This document shows positions 1-8,501 of a stretch of DNA of 64,000 nucleotides, in pieces; positions within the stretch are counted from its first letter, which is position 1; the number at the start of each line of letters is the position of its first letter. Source of the stretch: an uncultured Myroides sp. (GTDB lineage: Bacteria > Bacteroidota > Bacteroidia > Flavobacteriales > Flavobacteriaceae); NCBI GenBank assembly GCA_913777665.1, contig CAJYTF010000022.1:1-64000 (forward strand), in the 5' to 3' direction. The notes beneath the pieces were generated by a model. That model was not told the origin of the DNA. It made no database searches and worked only from the letters and a program-made list of their open reading frames with translations. The translations under genes and the position numbers were made by a program.

Positions 1-52
1 CACGACCTGCTGATTACAAATCAGCTGCTCTAGCCAGCTGAGCTACAGAGGC
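1..52 (-). tRNA. tRNA-Thr (TGT), partial, cut by window start
   Basis: The 5' part of a tRNA read on the minus strand: acceptor 5' strand, D arm and anticodon arm are identical to the two complete copies that follow. The anticodon loop reads TTTGTAA, giving anticodon TGT (Thr, ACA codons). The T arm and 3' acceptor lie outside the window. Confidence 0.93.
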
Positions 53-100
53 AAAATAATGTTGTTGTAAATTCAGAAAAAAATCAAATTGAAAATTTTG

Positions 101-174
101 AGCCTCTAGAGGGACTCGAACCCACGACCTGCTGATTACAAATCAGCTGCTCTAGCCAGCTGAGCTACAGAGGC
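101..174 (-). tRNA. tRNA-Thr (TGT)
   Basis: A full cloverleaf on the minus strand. The acceptor GCCTCTG pairs with TAGAGGC, the anticodon stem is GCTGA/TCAGC with loop TTTGTAA (anticodon TGT), and the T arm carries GGTTCGAGTCC. CCA is not encoded. The seventh acceptor pair is a G-U wobble, whereas the third copy has G-C there; this is the one difference I see between the two complete genes. Confidence 0.96.
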
Positions 175-206
175 AAAATAATATTTTCAATTTGATTAAG
201 AACTTG

Positions 207-280
207 AGCCTCTGGAGGGACTCGAACCCACGACCTGCTGATTACAAATCAGCTGCTCTAGCCAGCTGAGCTACAGAGGC
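207..280 (-). tRNA. tRNA-Thr (TGT)
   Basis: First-transcribed member of the three-gene minus-strand tRNA-Thr cluster. It has the same cloverleaf and TGT anticodon as the other copies, but with a G-C seventh acceptor pair. CCA is not encoded. A good Bacteroidota promoter lies just upstream at 297-326, so the three copies are probably co-transcribed and processed. Confidence 0.96.
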
Positions 281-296
281 GACTCATTTACGGTTG

Positions 297-326
297 CAAA
301 TATACTGCTGTTTTTTAATTCTGCAA
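297..326 (-). promoter_or_regulatory. Promoter of the tRNA-Thr cluster
   Basis: On the minus strand TATATTTG (297-304) matches the Bacteroidota -7 consensus TAnnTTTG. A TTG (324-326) lies 19 bases upstream as the -33 element. The predicted start falls about 10 bases before the first tRNA. Confidence 0.7.
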
Positions 327-360
327 GTGCTTCCGTAACTTTTTTGTCGGTTTTTTTTAA

Positions 361-627
361 CTATAAAGCGTTAATTTTTTCAACCAATTGATTTGCAGTT
401 CCTTCTAAATCTGTATAGATTGCTTTGAAGTGTGCTTTTTTATTTTCTGCTTTTTTATCGTTTACACGCTCTATTAAAGCATCAAATTGTGTAATTGCTT
501 CATCGATAATTGCTTGCGATTCATCTGTTGGTTTTCCTGCTGTAGAAAGTTCCCAAATGTAAACTGCTTCAATAATATCACCCAATACAAAATTGATATC
601 TTTTTTTAAAGTTCTAACGTTTGCCAT
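361..627 (-). CDS. Conserved hypothetical protein, 88 aa, all-helical
   Basis: A small soluble protein without signal peptide or membrane segment. It is rich in Lys, Glu and Ala, and its heptad-like spacing suggests a helical bundle. I recognise the type as a conserved flavobacterial hypothetical but know of no function. It starts at ATG 10 bases after the manA stop, so it is probably the last gene of the manA transcript. No catalytic motif is visible. Confidence 0.75.
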   Translation of the reverse strand: MANVRTLKKDINFVLGDIIEAVYIWELSTAGKPTDESQAIIDEAITQFDALIERVNDKKAENKKAHFKAIYTDLEGTANQLVEKINAL

Positions 628-637
628 AATTCAATAA

Positions 638-1651
638 TTATAATTTATTAATAAATACTTCTAATAAAGTTGCTTTGCCTTGTAAGGCAAAATTGTTTAA
701 TTGTGCCGGTACTAAAACGGTATCGCCTTGTTTTATTTCAAAACGTTCACCATTTGTTATCAATGTCGCATTTCCTTCTGTGCAAATATACACCAAAAAA
801 CAATCGTTGTTTTTAGTTATTTTATAAGATGACGTTAAAGACACAATGTTGGTGGTAAAGAACGGACAATCGATCAAATTTACCGATTCATCATCAACTT
901 GTACATACTCAATTTTTGGATCTTTCTTGTTGTAATTAATCGCTTCTAATGCCAGATCTACGTGCAATTCGCGTTCGTTTCCTTGATCATCTACTCGATC
1001 CCAATCGTACACACGATACGTAATATCTGATGTTTGCTGGATTTCTGCCAATAAAATTCCGCCGCCTATGGCATGGATTGTTCCGGTTTCAATAAAAAAC
1101 ACATCGCCTTTTTTTACATAATATTCCTGTAAAACGCTTGGCAATGTTTTATTCTTTAAATGATCTAAATATTCTTCAGGAGAACTGTTTTCTTTAAATC
1201 CTAAAATAATTCGGGCATTATCATCGGCCTGCATAACGTACCACATTTCGGTTTTTCCGAAAGAATTGTGTCGTTTTCTTGCCAATTCGTCGTTTGGATG
1301 CAGTTGAATAGACAAATCGGTCTTTGCATCTAAAAACTTAAATAATAAAGGAAACTGCTTACCGTATTTTTGATAAACTTTTGTTCCCAATATTTCGTTT
1401 GGATACAAATCAATCAATTCTGCTAACGATTTTTCTTTATAAATACCGTTGGTTACAATATTTATATCGGTATCAATCATAGAAATTTCCCAGCTTTCGC
1501 CAATATTGTCATTAGAAAGTTCTTTTCCTAACGACTGTAATTTGTTACCACCCCAGATTCGCTCTTTTAAAATAGGCTGAAATTGGATAGGATAACTTTT
1601 AAAAGCGGTGGTGTTTGACTGATTATTTATATGTTGTTTAATTGAATTCAA
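638..1651 (-). CDS. manA: Mannose-6-phosphate isomerase, class I
   Basis: Interconverts mannose-6-phosphate and fructose-6-phosphate, feeding GDP-mannose and glycan synthesis or mannose catabolism. This is the short (about 320-340 aa) Bacillus-like type I family. The zinc site is visible as QLHPND (Gln116, His118), Glu135 in KTEMW and His193 in GTIHAIG; the N-terminal PILKERIWGG block is typical. There is no ATG before residue 58 and an in-frame TAA lies just upstream, so the start is probably the TTG at 1651. That gives about 15 more N-terminal residues than I expect for the family, so the exact start is uncertain. Upstream is queD (67-base gap) and downstream the 88-aa gene. Confidence 0.9.
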   Translation of the reverse strand: MNSIKQHINNQSNTTAFKSYPIQFQPILKERIWGGNKLQSLGKELSNDNIGESWEISMIDTDINIVTNGIYKEKSLAELIDLYPNEILGTKVYQKYGKQFPLLFKFLDAKTDLSIQLHPNDELARKRHNSFGKTEMWYVMQADDNARIILGFKENSSPEEYLDHLKNKTLPSVLQEYYVKKGDVFFIETGTIHAIGGGILLAEIQQTSDITYRVYDWDRVDDQGNERELHVDLALEAINYNKKDPKIEYVQVDDESVNLIDCPFFTTNIVSLTSSYKITKNNDCFLVYICTEGNATLITNGERFEIKQGDTVLVPAQLNNFALQGKATLLEVFINKL

Positions 1652-1718
1652 TTTTAATGCGTTCGCTTAAATTAAGTTGGCAAGGTACAAATTTTATTAA
1701 AATATTTTTCTAAAATTA

Positions 1719-2129
1719 TCATAAACCACAATACTTAACGAAATTTCGAGGGGTTTCGTACAGGGTTATTTCCAAATCTAATTTTAAGGGAAGACGTTTA
1801 CGCAATTTATGCCAGATAACGTATGCAATATGTTCTGCCGTTGGATTTAAGTCTTGAAATTCGGACACATCTAAATTCAGATTTTTATGATCGAAAGGCA
1901 CTTCTACTTCTTCGTAAATAATGTCGCTTAGATCTTTAATATCAATCACATAACCTGTTTCCGGATTTACCGTTCCGGTAACATCTACAATTAATTCGTA
2001 ATTGTGCCCGTGAAAATTAGGGTTGTTGCATTTACCGAAAATCTTCTGATTTTTCTCATCAGACCAATCTTTGCGATACAAACGATGCGCTGCGTTAAAA
2101 TGTGCTTTTCTACAAACAGTAACTCTCAT
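1719..2129 (-). CDS. queD: 6-pyruvoyl-tetrahydropterin synthase / 6-carboxytetrahydropterin synthase family
   Basis: A 136-aa T-fold enzyme that acts on dihydroneopterin triphosphate. The likely product is 6-carboxytetrahydropterin for queuosine; a 6-pyruvoyl-tetrahydropterin synthase activity cannot be excluded. Zinc ligands are His15 (HFNAAH), His40 and His42 (HGH). Cys34 in GKCNNPN is the catalytic cysteine, and the Cys-to-HGH spacing resembles animal PTPS more than E. coli QueD. DHK near residue 80 and the C-terminal ETPRN are also conserved. It lies 3 bases after idi, so the two are co-transcribed. Confidence 0.88.
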   Translation of the reverse strand: MRVTVCRKAHFNAAHRLYRKDWSDEKNQKIFGKCNNPNFHGHNYELIVDVTGTVNPETGYVIDIKDLSDIIYEEVEVPFDHKNLNLDVSEFQDLNPTAEHIAYVIWHKLRKRLPLKLDLEITLYETPRNFVKYCGL

Positions 2130-2132
2130 AAA

Positions 2133-2663
2133 CTAAATTTTCTGTGCTTCGATGTGATGATAAAACTTATCGAAAATAATTTTAAACCATTCGGTATAAA
2201 CTTCCGGATGCTGCTGCATATCTTGCTTTATTGCTTCAATACTCATCCATTTCCAGCTTTCAACTTCTTCTTTATTGATTGCAGGATCATCGTTAAAATA
2301 ACCAACCATTACATGATCAAATTCATGTTCGGTTAAACCGTTATCAAACGGAGCCTTGTAAATAAACGAAAATAGTTCTTTTAATTCAACCGAAAAACCC
2401 ATTTCTTCAAACAAGCGCCGTTTGCCCGCATTGATATTACTTTCGCCGTTACGCTGATGACTGCAACACGTATTAGTCCACAACAAAGGCGAATGATATT
2501 TGCCCGCAGCGCGCTGTTGCAACATGATTTCGTTTTTATCGTTTAAAATAAAAACCGAAAAAGCCCGGTGTAACAAAGCTTCTTCATGTGCCTGCAATTT
2601 GGGCATTAAACCAATAGGCTCGTCTTTTTCGTTAACTAAAATTACTTGTTCTTCGGTTATCAT
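2133..2663 (-). CDS. idi: Isopentenyl-diphosphate delta-isomerase, type I
   Basis: Interconverts isopentenyl and dimethylallyl diphosphate for quinone, undecaprenyl and carotenoid synthesis. A 176-aa Nudix-fold protein with the active-site cysteine region TNTCCSH (Cys66/67), metal-binding histidines His26 and His32, and acidic residues in the TEHEFDHV block. I chose the ATG at 2663, which matches the usual N-terminus; an upstream in-frame TTG would add 22 hydrophobic residues that run back towards the preceding terminator. First gene of the idi-queD-manA group. Confidence 0.92.
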   Translation of the reverse strand: MITEEQVILVNEKDEPIGLMPKLQAHEEALLHRAFSVFILNDKNEIMLQQRAAGKYHSPLLWTNTCCSHQRNGESNINAGKRRLFEEMGFSVELKELFSFIYKAPFDNGLTEHEFDHVMVGYFNDDPAINKEEVESWKWMSIEAIKQDMQQHPEVYTEWFKIIFDKFYHHIEAQKI

Positions 2664-2710
2664 AGGTTGTATTAAAGCAAAACTCAAATTTACCACAATT
2701 AATACAAATA

Positions 2711-2736
2711 AAAAACACCCTTCTTCCAAAGGGTGC
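2711..2736 (-). terminator. Rho-independent terminator after the T9SS gene
   Basis: On the minus strand CACCCTT pairs with AAGGGTG around a 6-base loop, followed by a T run. It separates the T9SS protein gene from idi. Confidence 0.8.
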
Positions 2737-2753
2737 TTTTCTTGAGTTTTTTG

Positions 2754-4055
2754 TTATTTTACAATAATTCTGTTTGTTGTTATTTCGCCATTATAGGTCG
2801 ATACAATTAAGTAAACTCCGGCTGTTGAAAATTTGGTTTCAAACACATGATTGTTAATGTTGTTTACTTCTTGTTTGTTGATCAATCGACCTTCAACCGT
2901 GAAAACATGGATGTTTAAATTTGTCGGTTTATCAAAATTGTAGGCTACATTAACTGTTTCGTTAATATTTGCCGGGTTTGGATACGCATTTACCTTTGAG
3001 TTTGATACGATTTCAGGTTTTGAATTTTCTTTTGCTTTCGTTGTGTATCCTACAGAAAAAGTATCAAATCCGTTTCCGTCGGCATCAAACATAACATTTT
3101 CAAAAACTAATTGGTTTCCTTCTACTTTTCCTTGAACTTTTAATACGTTGGTATTATCAAATGATGTTGCACTTTGATTGATTAACAACTCATACGTTCC
3201 AGTTGATTTTAACGATCCTAAATTTAAACGCAATGTGGTTAAATTAGAAGCCGTATTTGTTTGAACCAACCACGATGAATTTAAAATTTCGTAATCGTTT
3301 GATTTTACGAATGATGTATTTTCATTGTTTGTTCCAATAAACAAATATTCGTTATTGTTGAAACCGTTCGTACTAATTTCGATACGTTTATCAACAGAAT
3401 TAATCGTTTCGGTTTTGTTCAAACCAAAATAATCGCTTTTACCAACACCTGTAATATTTGTGTTATACTGCGCATTTAAATTGCTATTCCAAATCTGCTT
3501 ACCGTTTGCATCTACATAATTTGCAGGATTTATCAACGAAATTCCGTATTTTACCGATAAATATGTTTGAATTTGCTGATGATCTAATTCTGTGAATTTT
3601 TCATTCACATAAATTACTTCGTACACATCGGTTAAATCGTTTGGTTTATCAATAACAGTTACATAATTTTTATCTCCGCTTGCGCCAGGATATTCAAAAC
3701 CATATTTTACAATAGCTCCGGTTTTTCTTTTCTGATCAACCGTAGCAGCATCGTGGTAATTAATATTATGCGTAGTAACCGCATGTTGCGCGCATGTAAA
3801 TGTAAAGTTCAACAAATCTTTTTCAACAGTATCTTCCGACTTAAAAACCATGTAAAAGTTTGAACTGCCTTCACCGATATTTGTTACTAACGATTGATTT
3901 GTACCGTGATTTAACGAGGCATTTTTATTAAATACCTGTTTTGTACTTTGCGTTTTATTAGGTTTTGCCCAGAAGGTTGCTTTATTTTCAAAGGTTTGAG
4001 CAAAAGTTGTTAAAGATGTAAATAAAACTGCTGCTAAAAGTATTTTTCTTTTCAT
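2754..4055 (-). CDS. Secreted protein with type A T9SS sorting domain
   Basis: A 433-aa exported protein. It begins with a Sec signal peptide (MKRKILL...FAQ) and ends with a Por secretion tail of about 80 residues containing NAYPNPA and a C-terminal NRIIVK, which marks it for type IX secretion and surface anchoring. Residues about 160-235 contain a YLSVKYGISL block followed by a segment ending GVGKSDYFGLN. I know this block from much larger flavobacterial surface adhesins; here it sits in an unusually small protein. No catalytic motif is visible. It is monocistronic with its own terminator. Adhesin-like function is inference. Confidence 0.85.
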   Translation of the reverse strand: MKRKILLAAVLFTSLTTFAQTFENKATFWAKPNKTQSTKQVFNKNASLNHGTNQSLVTNIGEGSSNFYMVFKSEDTVEKDLLNFTFTCAQHAVTTHNINYHDAATVDQKRKTGAIVKYGFEYPGASGDKNYVTVIDKPNDLTDVYEVIYVNEKFTELDHQQIQTYLSVKYGISLINPANYVDANGKQIWNSNLNAQYNTNITGVGKSDYFGLNKTETINSVDKRIEISTNGFNNNEYLFIGTNNENTSFVKSNDYEILNSSWLVQTNTASNLTTLRLNLGSLKSTGTYELLINQSATSFDNTNVLKVQGKVEGNQLVFENVMFDADGNGFDTFSVGYTTKAKENSKPEIVSNSKVNAYPNPANINETVNVAYNFDKPTNLNIHVFTVEGRLINKQEVNNINNHVFETKFSTAGVYLIVSTYNGEITTNRIIVK

Positions 4056-4103
4056 AATGATTTGTATTTTAATCGAATATACAAATTAAAATGAAACGCA
4101 AAT

Positions 4104-4130
4104 AAAAAAACTCATAGAAAATATGAGTTT
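4104..4130 (-). terminator. Rho-independent terminator after the DUF721 gene
   Basis: AAACTCATA pairs with TATGAGTTT around a 5-base loop, followed on the minus strand by a T run. The first arm overlaps the DUF721 stop codon (4129-4131). Confidence 0.8.
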
Positions 4131-4446
4131 ATCTTAAAATTATTTTTTTAATGATTTCTTTGCCTAAATCTTCATTTATCATGGCAATGATTTTGTCTAA
4201 ACCATAGCTTAATTCTTCTCGCAAAACGTTAGACGATAACGAAACAAACAACGTGTCTTTTCGCAATTCTACCTGCTGTGTGTAAGCTGCAATTCCCGGA
4301 CCTAAAAGCTTTATCCAGGCTTCACGAACATTTAATTTATCGATACCTTTTTCTAAATTATAGCCCGAAATCATTTTCCCCAAAACATCTTGAATCGATG
4401 ATTCTTCGTGCAAGCGTTTGTAAGGATTAAATTTTTTATTATTCAT
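4129..4446 (-). CDS. DUF721 (DciA-like) protein
   Basis: A 105-aa protein of the DUF721 family. The family includes DciA, a loader of the replicative helicase in bacteria lacking DnaC, so a DNA-replication role is plausible but not shown here. The typical block REAWIKLLGPGIAAYTQ is at about residues 43-58, followed by a Leu/Ser beta hairpin (LFVSLSSNVLREEL). The start ATG overlaps the upstream lipoprotein gene by 8 bases, indicating translational coupling. Confidence 0.82.
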   Translation of the reverse strand: MNNKKFNPYKRLHEESSIQDVLGKMISGYNLEKGIDKLNVREAWIKLLGPGIAAYTQQVELRKDTLFVSLSSNVLREELSYGLDKIIAMINEDLGKEIIKKIILR

Positions 4447-4861
4447 TTACTACAATCGGCGTAAACCTTTTATATGTGTATTTTATATCGTTTTGGTTGA
4501 TAATCACCAATTCATCTTTAGTTAATTTATCAACTTTTTCTGTCCATTTAGCGTAATCTGTAGAATATTTCAAATACGTTGCATTGGCAGAATCTAAAAC
4601 TGTAAATTGTTCTTTTATACCGTTTGATGCATTTTTTCCATCGAACTGTGGAACAACTTTGGTTCGAGTTCCCTTTAAATCGTTCAACTCAAAAAAATCT
4701 ACGTTGTTGTTCGATTGAAATTCTTTTGTATCTCCATCTGCAGTTTTTACTTCATTGATTTCCCAATATCCGTTTAAATTTTTCAATTCTTCGGCAGAAA
4801 TTGGTTTGGAACAAGAAACTATAAATACCGAAAGTGCAATAAAAGCTAAAATATTTTTCAT
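4439..4861 (-). CDS. Lipocalin-like lipoprotein
   Basis: A 140-aa lipoprotein with a short signal peptide and lipobox ending at Cys17 (IVSC). The mature part has the LNGYWEINEV start of small flavobacterial lipocalin-like proteins and alternating beta strands. Ligand unknown. The start codon overlaps the ftsY stop by one base (TAATG), and the stop overlaps the DUF721 start, so ftsY, this gene and DUF721 form one operon. Confidence 0.82.
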   Translation of the reverse strand: MKNILAFIALSVFIVSCSKPISAEELKNLNGYWEINEVKTADGDTKEFQSNNNVDFFELNDLKGTRTKVVPQFDGKNASNGIKEQFTVLDSANATYLKYSTDYAKWTEKVDKLTKDELVIINQNDIKYTYKRFTPIVVNE

Positions 4862-5814
4862 TATTTAAAGAATGAATCTACGAATTCGTATTTATTAAAA
4901 ACTTGTAAATCTTCAATCCCTTCTCCTACTCCGATATATTTAACCGGAATTTGAAACTGATCTGAAATACCAATTACCACACCGCCTTTTGCAGTACCAT
5001 CTAACTTTGTTACTGCTAATGATGAGACTTCGGTTGCTGCCGTGAATTGTTTTGCTTGTTCAAAGGCATTTTGACCGGTAGATCCGTCTAAAACCAACAT
5101 AACATCGTGAGGTGCATCGCCAATAACCTTTTGCATTACGCGTTTTACCTTGGTTAATTCGTTCATTAAGCCTACTTTGTTGTGCAAACGTCCGGCGGTA
5201 TCTATAATCACCACATCTGCATTTTGTGCAACCGCAGATTCTAAGGTATCAAAAGCAACCGAAGCCGGATCTGATCCCATTTGCTGCTTTACGATTGGCA
5301 CCTGAACGCGATCTGCCCAAATTTGTAACTGATCGATAGCTGCTGCACGAAACGTATCTGCCGCACCTAAAACCACGTTATGACCAGCTTTTTTAAACTG
5401 ATACGCCAGTTTACCAATAGTTGTTGTTTTACCAACACCATTTACACCAACAACCATGATTACGTAAGGCTTTTTATCTTTTGGAACTTCGAATTCTGTA
5501 GCTTCGCCTGATTTTGTTTCAGAAAGTAATCCTGAAATTTCTTCGCGCAAAATTTTGTTCAGCTCATCGGTTCCTAAATATTTATCTTCGGCTACACGCT
5601 TTTCAATACGACCGATAATCTTTAAAGTGGTATTCACACCTACGTCTGAGGTAATTAGGATATCTTCAAGATTATCTAAAACATCGTCATCTACTTTTGA
5701 TTTTCCGGCAACTGCTTTTGATAGTTTATCAAAAAAAGATGTTTTTGACTTTTCAAGCCCTTTATCAAGTGTTTCTTTCTTTTCAGATGAAAATAAACGC
5801 TTAAAAAAACTCAT
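4861..5814 (-). CDS. ftsY: Signal recognition particle receptor FtsY
   Basis: An SRP receptor GTPase that docks SRP-ribosome complexes at the inner membrane for co-translational insertion. 317 aa with a short charged N-terminal segment, an N domain and the G domain: P-loop GVNGVGKTT at about residue 123, DTFRAAA, DTAGR and TKLDGTAKGG in the usual order. It lacks the long acidic A domain of E. coli FtsY, as is common outside Proteobacteria. It follows DUF4295 after a terminator and has its own -7 box at 5835-5842. Confidence 0.97.
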   Translation of the reverse strand: MSFFKRLFSSEKKETLDKGLEKSKTSFFDKLSKAVAGKSKVDDDVLDNLEDILITSDVGVNTTLKIIGRIEKRVAEDKYLGTDELNKILREEISGLLSETKSGEATEFEVPKDKKPYVIMVVGVNGVGKTTTIGKLAYQFKKAGHNVVLGAADTFRAAAIDQLQIWADRVQVPIVKQQMGSDPASVAFDTLESAVAQNADVVIIDTAGRLHNKVGLMNELTKVKRVMQKVIGDAPHDVMLVLDGSTGQNAFEQAKQFTAATEVSSLAVTKLDGTAKGGVVIGISDQFQIPVKYIGVGEGIEDLQVFNKYEFVDSFFK

Positions 5815-5834
5815 ATTCTACAATTTTTAAGTAA

Positions 5835-5842
5835 CAAATATA
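5835..5842 (-). promoter_or_regulatory. -7 box of the ftsY promoter
   Basis: TATATTTG on the minus strand, a perfect TAnnTTTG match about 20 bases before the ftsY ATG. No clear -33 TTG is seen. Confidence 0.55.
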
Positions 5843-5889
5843 CTGATATTAATCTTAGGATTTCTGATAAATATCATTCCCTTTAAAAT

Positions 5890-5920
5890 AAAAAAAGCTA
5901 CCTAAAATTTAGATAGCTTT
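5890..5920 (-). terminator. Terminator after the rpmB-rpmG-DUF4295 operon
   Basis: AAAGCTAcCTAAA faces TTTAGaTAGCTTT with one non-Watson-Crick position; a T run follows on the minus strand. Confidence 0.75.
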
Positions 5921-5940
5921 AATGCTTTTTTGTTGAATGA

Positions 5941-6093
5941 TTATTTTTTTGCTAAAAATTCATCAACTAACTCAGGAGCCATAACTGACTCAACGAATGT
6001 GTAAGCGCCTGTTTTTGGAGACTTAACCATTTTAATAGCTTTGGTTAATTTCTTAGAAGCTCCTTGTAATGTTGCTACGGTTTTCTTTGCCAT
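5941..6093 (-). CDS. DUF4295 small basic protein, 50 aa
   Basis: A 50-aa Lys/Ala-rich protein beginning MAKKTVATLQ and ending EFLAKK. It matches the DUF4295 family, which in Bacteroidota sits directly behind rpmB and rpmG, so a ribosome-associated role is likely but unproven. It is 11 bases after rpmG, in the same operon, and the terminator follows. Confidence 0.9.
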   Translation of the reverse strand: MAKKTVATLQGASKKLTKAIKMVKSPKTGAYTFVESVMAPELVDEFLAKK

Positions 6094-6104
6094 GACTAAC
6101 TAAA

Positions 6105-6293
6105 TTATTTAATTTCTTTATGAACTGTTACTTTCTTTAAGATAGGATTGAATTTTTTGATTTCCATTCTATCTGGAGTATTTTTCTTGTTTTTTGTTGT
6201 AATGTAACGTGAAGTACCTGGTAATCCAGTTGCTTTATGCTCAGTACATTCTAAAATTACTTGAATTCTATTTCCTTTTGCTTTCTTTGCCAT
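6105..6293 (-). CDS. rpmG: 50S ribosomal protein L33
   Basis: A 62-aa basic ribosomal protein of the large subunit, with the L33 features [12 protein letters not shown] and [21 protein letters not shown]. Only one cysteine remains, so the zinc ribbon is lost and this is the zinc-independent (C-minus) form. It lies between rpmB and DUF4295, the usual Bacteroidota order. Confidence 0.97.
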   Translation of the reverse strand: MAKKAKGNRIQVILECTEHKATGLPGTSRYITTKNKKNTPDRMEIKKFNPILKKVTVHKEIK

Positions 6294-6321
6294 TGTGATA
6301 AAATTTTAATGGTGAACTGAA

Positions 6322-6558
6322 TTACTTTAATAATCCGTTTGCTTTAGCTTCTTTCAAAACTGCTGCAATACCTTTTTTGTTAATTGTTTTTAATGCAGAT
6401 GTAGATACTTTTAAAGTTACCCATCTATCCTCTTCAGCGATGTAAAAACGCTTCTTAACTAAGTTTACAGAAAACTTTCTCTTAGTTTTGTTCATAGCGT
6501 GTGATACGTTGTTTCCAACCATCGCGCGCTTTCCTGTAATTTGACAAACTCTTGACAT
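6322..6558 (-). CDS. rpmB: 50S ribosomal protein L28
   Basis: A 78-aa large-subunit protein starting [21 protein letters not shown], the canonical L28 N-terminus. A single cysteine is present and no CxxC pairs, so it is a zinc-independent form. First gene of the rpmB-rpmG-DUF4295 operon, with a promoter at 6585-6616. Confidence 0.97.
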   Translation of the reverse strand: MSRVCQITGKRAMVGNNVSHAMNKTKRKFSVNLVKKRFYIAEEDRWVTLKVSTSALKTINKKGIAAVLKEAKANGLLK

Positions 6559-6584
6559 TATTTCTTACTTTTAAAATCAGTGTG

Positions 6585-6616
6585 CAAAATAACAACTTAA
6601 ATTTTATTTAAACAAA
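6585..6616 (-). promoter_or_regulatory. Probable promoter of the rpmB operon
   Basis: On the minus strand TTATTTTG (6585-6592), one mismatch from TAnnTTTG, with TTTG (6613-6616) 20 bases upstream. Confidence 0.45.
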
Positions 6617-6618
6617 TG

Positions 6619-7872
6619 TTATTGCTTATTTTTTAAATATTTATACAGAATTAACCATGTTTTTTCTACAGCTGCTTGTATTACCTTATTTCGTGGCTGT
6701 CCAAAATTAAAAGTAAACGATTCTACCTGATCACCATAAGCAAATGCCATACAAACAGTTCCTATTTCGGCATCGCCATCGCCTTTTAACGGACCTGCAT
6801 TTCCGGTAGTTGAGATAGCTAAATCTGTCTGGTAAATTCTTTTTGCTCCACGAGCCATTTCGCGTGCAACATCTTCGCTTACCACACTAAATGTATCAAT
6901 TGTTTGTTGTTGAACGCCTAAAATATTCACTTTAGATTCTGTTGCGTATGTTACGGCACTTCCTTTAAAATACCCCGAAGAACCTTCTACCGATGTTAGT
7001 TTCTGAGCGATGCTTCCTCCTGTACAACTTTCGGCAGTGGCAATTGTTAATCCGCTTTGCTTTAAAAGCAGCACCACTTCGTTAAACAACGAATCGGCAT
7101 TTGTTATTCCGATAAAAAATTCAGGAATCAACAATTGTAATTCCGCAATCTTTTGAAGAATTTCTGCCTCAATTTCATCGACAGAACTTCCTGTTTTACT
7201 TAATCGCAAACGTACCAAACCAAATTGAGGTAAATACGCCAAATGGATATTCAAAAGCTGTAAACTATCTTCCCATTGCTCTATTTTTTCTGCCAGTAAG
7301 CTTTCGCCGATTCCAACCGTTAAAACGGTTTTATGAACGATTGCTTCTAATTTAAACTGTTCTTTTATATAAGGTAGCAATTTTTCGGTTACCAAAAATT
7401 TCATTTCGTAAGGCACGCCAGGTAACGACACAAAAGTTGTTTGTTCTTTTACCATTAACATGCCCGGAGCCGTACCAACATCGTTAAACAAAACCGTACA
7501 TTTAGACGGAACATAAGCCTGCTGACGGTTCATTTCGGTAATTGGTCGGTTGTAATAACCTTCAATCAACTTTTTTACATGAAGAAATACTTCATCGTTA
7601 AAAATCAGCTCGTCGTTAAAATAATTCGCCAGCGTTTTTTTGGTAACATCATCTTTTGTAGGACCCAAACCACCGGTAAGTACAACCAGATCAACCTGAT
7701 TTTGATACCTATTTATTGTATTGGTAATAGCTTCAATGGTATCAGAAATTGCTACTTTTTCTACAACGGCACAACCAATTGACTCTAATTCCTGACCAAT
7801 GAAAACGCTGTTGGTATCAATCACTTGTCCAATTAACAGCTCATCGCCTATAGTTACAATTGCCGCTTTCAT
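6619..7872 (-). CDS. cinA: CinA family protein (competence/damage-inducible, NMN deamidase domain)
   Basis: A 417-aa two-domain protein. The N-terminal MoaB/MogA-like COG1058 domain (residues about 1-170; GDELLIGQVIDTNS, TGGLGPTKDD) is linked to ADP-ribose/NAD pyrophosphatase activity. The C-terminal PncC-type domain (about 255-415; TAESCTGGSIAQKLTSVEGSS, STTGNAGP) deamidates NMN for NAD recycling. Length is normal for full CinA. The start ATG overlaps the FAH-gene stop by one base (TAATG), so the two are co-translated. Confidence 0.94.
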   Translation of the reverse strand: MKAAIVTIGDELLIGQVIDTNSVFIGQELESIGCAVVEKVAISDTIEAITNTINRYQNQVDLVVLTGGLGPTKDDVTKKTLANYFNDELIFNDEVFLHVKKLIEGYYNRPITEMNRQQAYVPSKCTVLFNDVGTAPGMLMVKEQTTFVSLPGVPYEMKFLVTEKLLPYIKEQFKLEAIVHKTVLTVGIGESLLAEKIEQWEDSLQLLNIHLAYLPQFGLVRLRLSKTGSSVDEIEAEILQKIAELQLLIPEFFIGITNADSLFNEVVLLLKQSGLTIATAESCTGGSIAQKLTSVEGSSGYFKGSAVTYATESKVNILGVQQQTIDTFSVVSEDVAREMARGAKRIYQTDLAISTTGNAGPLKGDGDAEIGTVCMAFAYGDQVESFTFNFGQPRNKVIQAAVEKTWLILYKYLKNKQ

Positions 7873-8483
7873 TACAAAACTTTAAAACCAAACATTTTTT
7901 TATCTTCTAAAAAACCTTCCAACACATCGCCACTATTTACTTTTGATACGCCGCTTGGTGTTCCCGTAAAAATGATATCGCCAATTTTCAACGTAAAAAA
8001 CTGTGATATGTATGAAATTAATTCATCAATTTGCCACAACATATCCTGTGTGTTTCCGTTTTGAACAACCTCATCGTTTTTCATTAATTGAAAAGATATA
8101 TTTTGAAGATTTTCAAACTGATCTTTATCTACAAACTCACCTATAACTGTTGCTCCATCGAATCCTTTAGCAATTTCCCAAGGCAAACCTTTTTCTTTTA
8201 ATTTAGATTGAACGTCGCGTGCAGTAAAATCGACACCCAACCCAATTTGATTGTAATATTTATGAGCGAATTTTGGACTGATACTTTTACCAACCTTGCA
8301 AATTTTCACTAAAACTTCTACTTCGTGATGCACATCGTTTGAAAAATCGGGAATAACAAACGGAAACGTTTTTAGTAAAACCGATGTATCAGGCTTCATA
8401 AAAAGTACAGGTTCAGTCGGTTTTTGGTTAGAAAGTTCGTTGATATGATCAATATAATTTCTGCCTACGCAAATAATTTTCAT
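7872..8483 (-). CDS. Fumarylacetoacetate hydrolase (FAH/FAHD1) family protein
   Basis: A 203-aa single-domain FAH-fold enzyme. The divalent-metal site is visible: HHEVEVLVKI supplies the E-x-E pair and VDFTARDVQ the Asp. FTGTPSGV near residue 173 is the family C-terminal motif. Small members such as FAHD1 and YcgM act as acylpyruvases or oxaloacetate decarboxylases; the substrate here is unknown. It sits between a toxin-antitoxin pair and cinA in a leftward transcript. Confidence 0.9.
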   Translation of the reverse strand: MKIICVGRNYIDHINELSNQKPTEPVLFMKPDTSVLLKTFPFVIPDFSNDVHHEVEVLVKICKVGKSISPKFAHKYYNQIGLGVDFTARDVQSKLKEKGLPWEIAKGFDGATVIGEFVDKDQFENLQNISFQLMKNDEVVQNGNTQDMLWQIDELISYISQFFTLKIGDIIFTGTPSGVSKVNSGDVLEGFLEDKKMFGFKVL

Positions 8484-8501
8484 TTACTTTTTAAAGTTTT
8501 A

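Noticed and set aside
2004..2745. Plus-strand reading frames opposite queD and idi
   Set aside because: Shadows of well-supported minus-strand genes.
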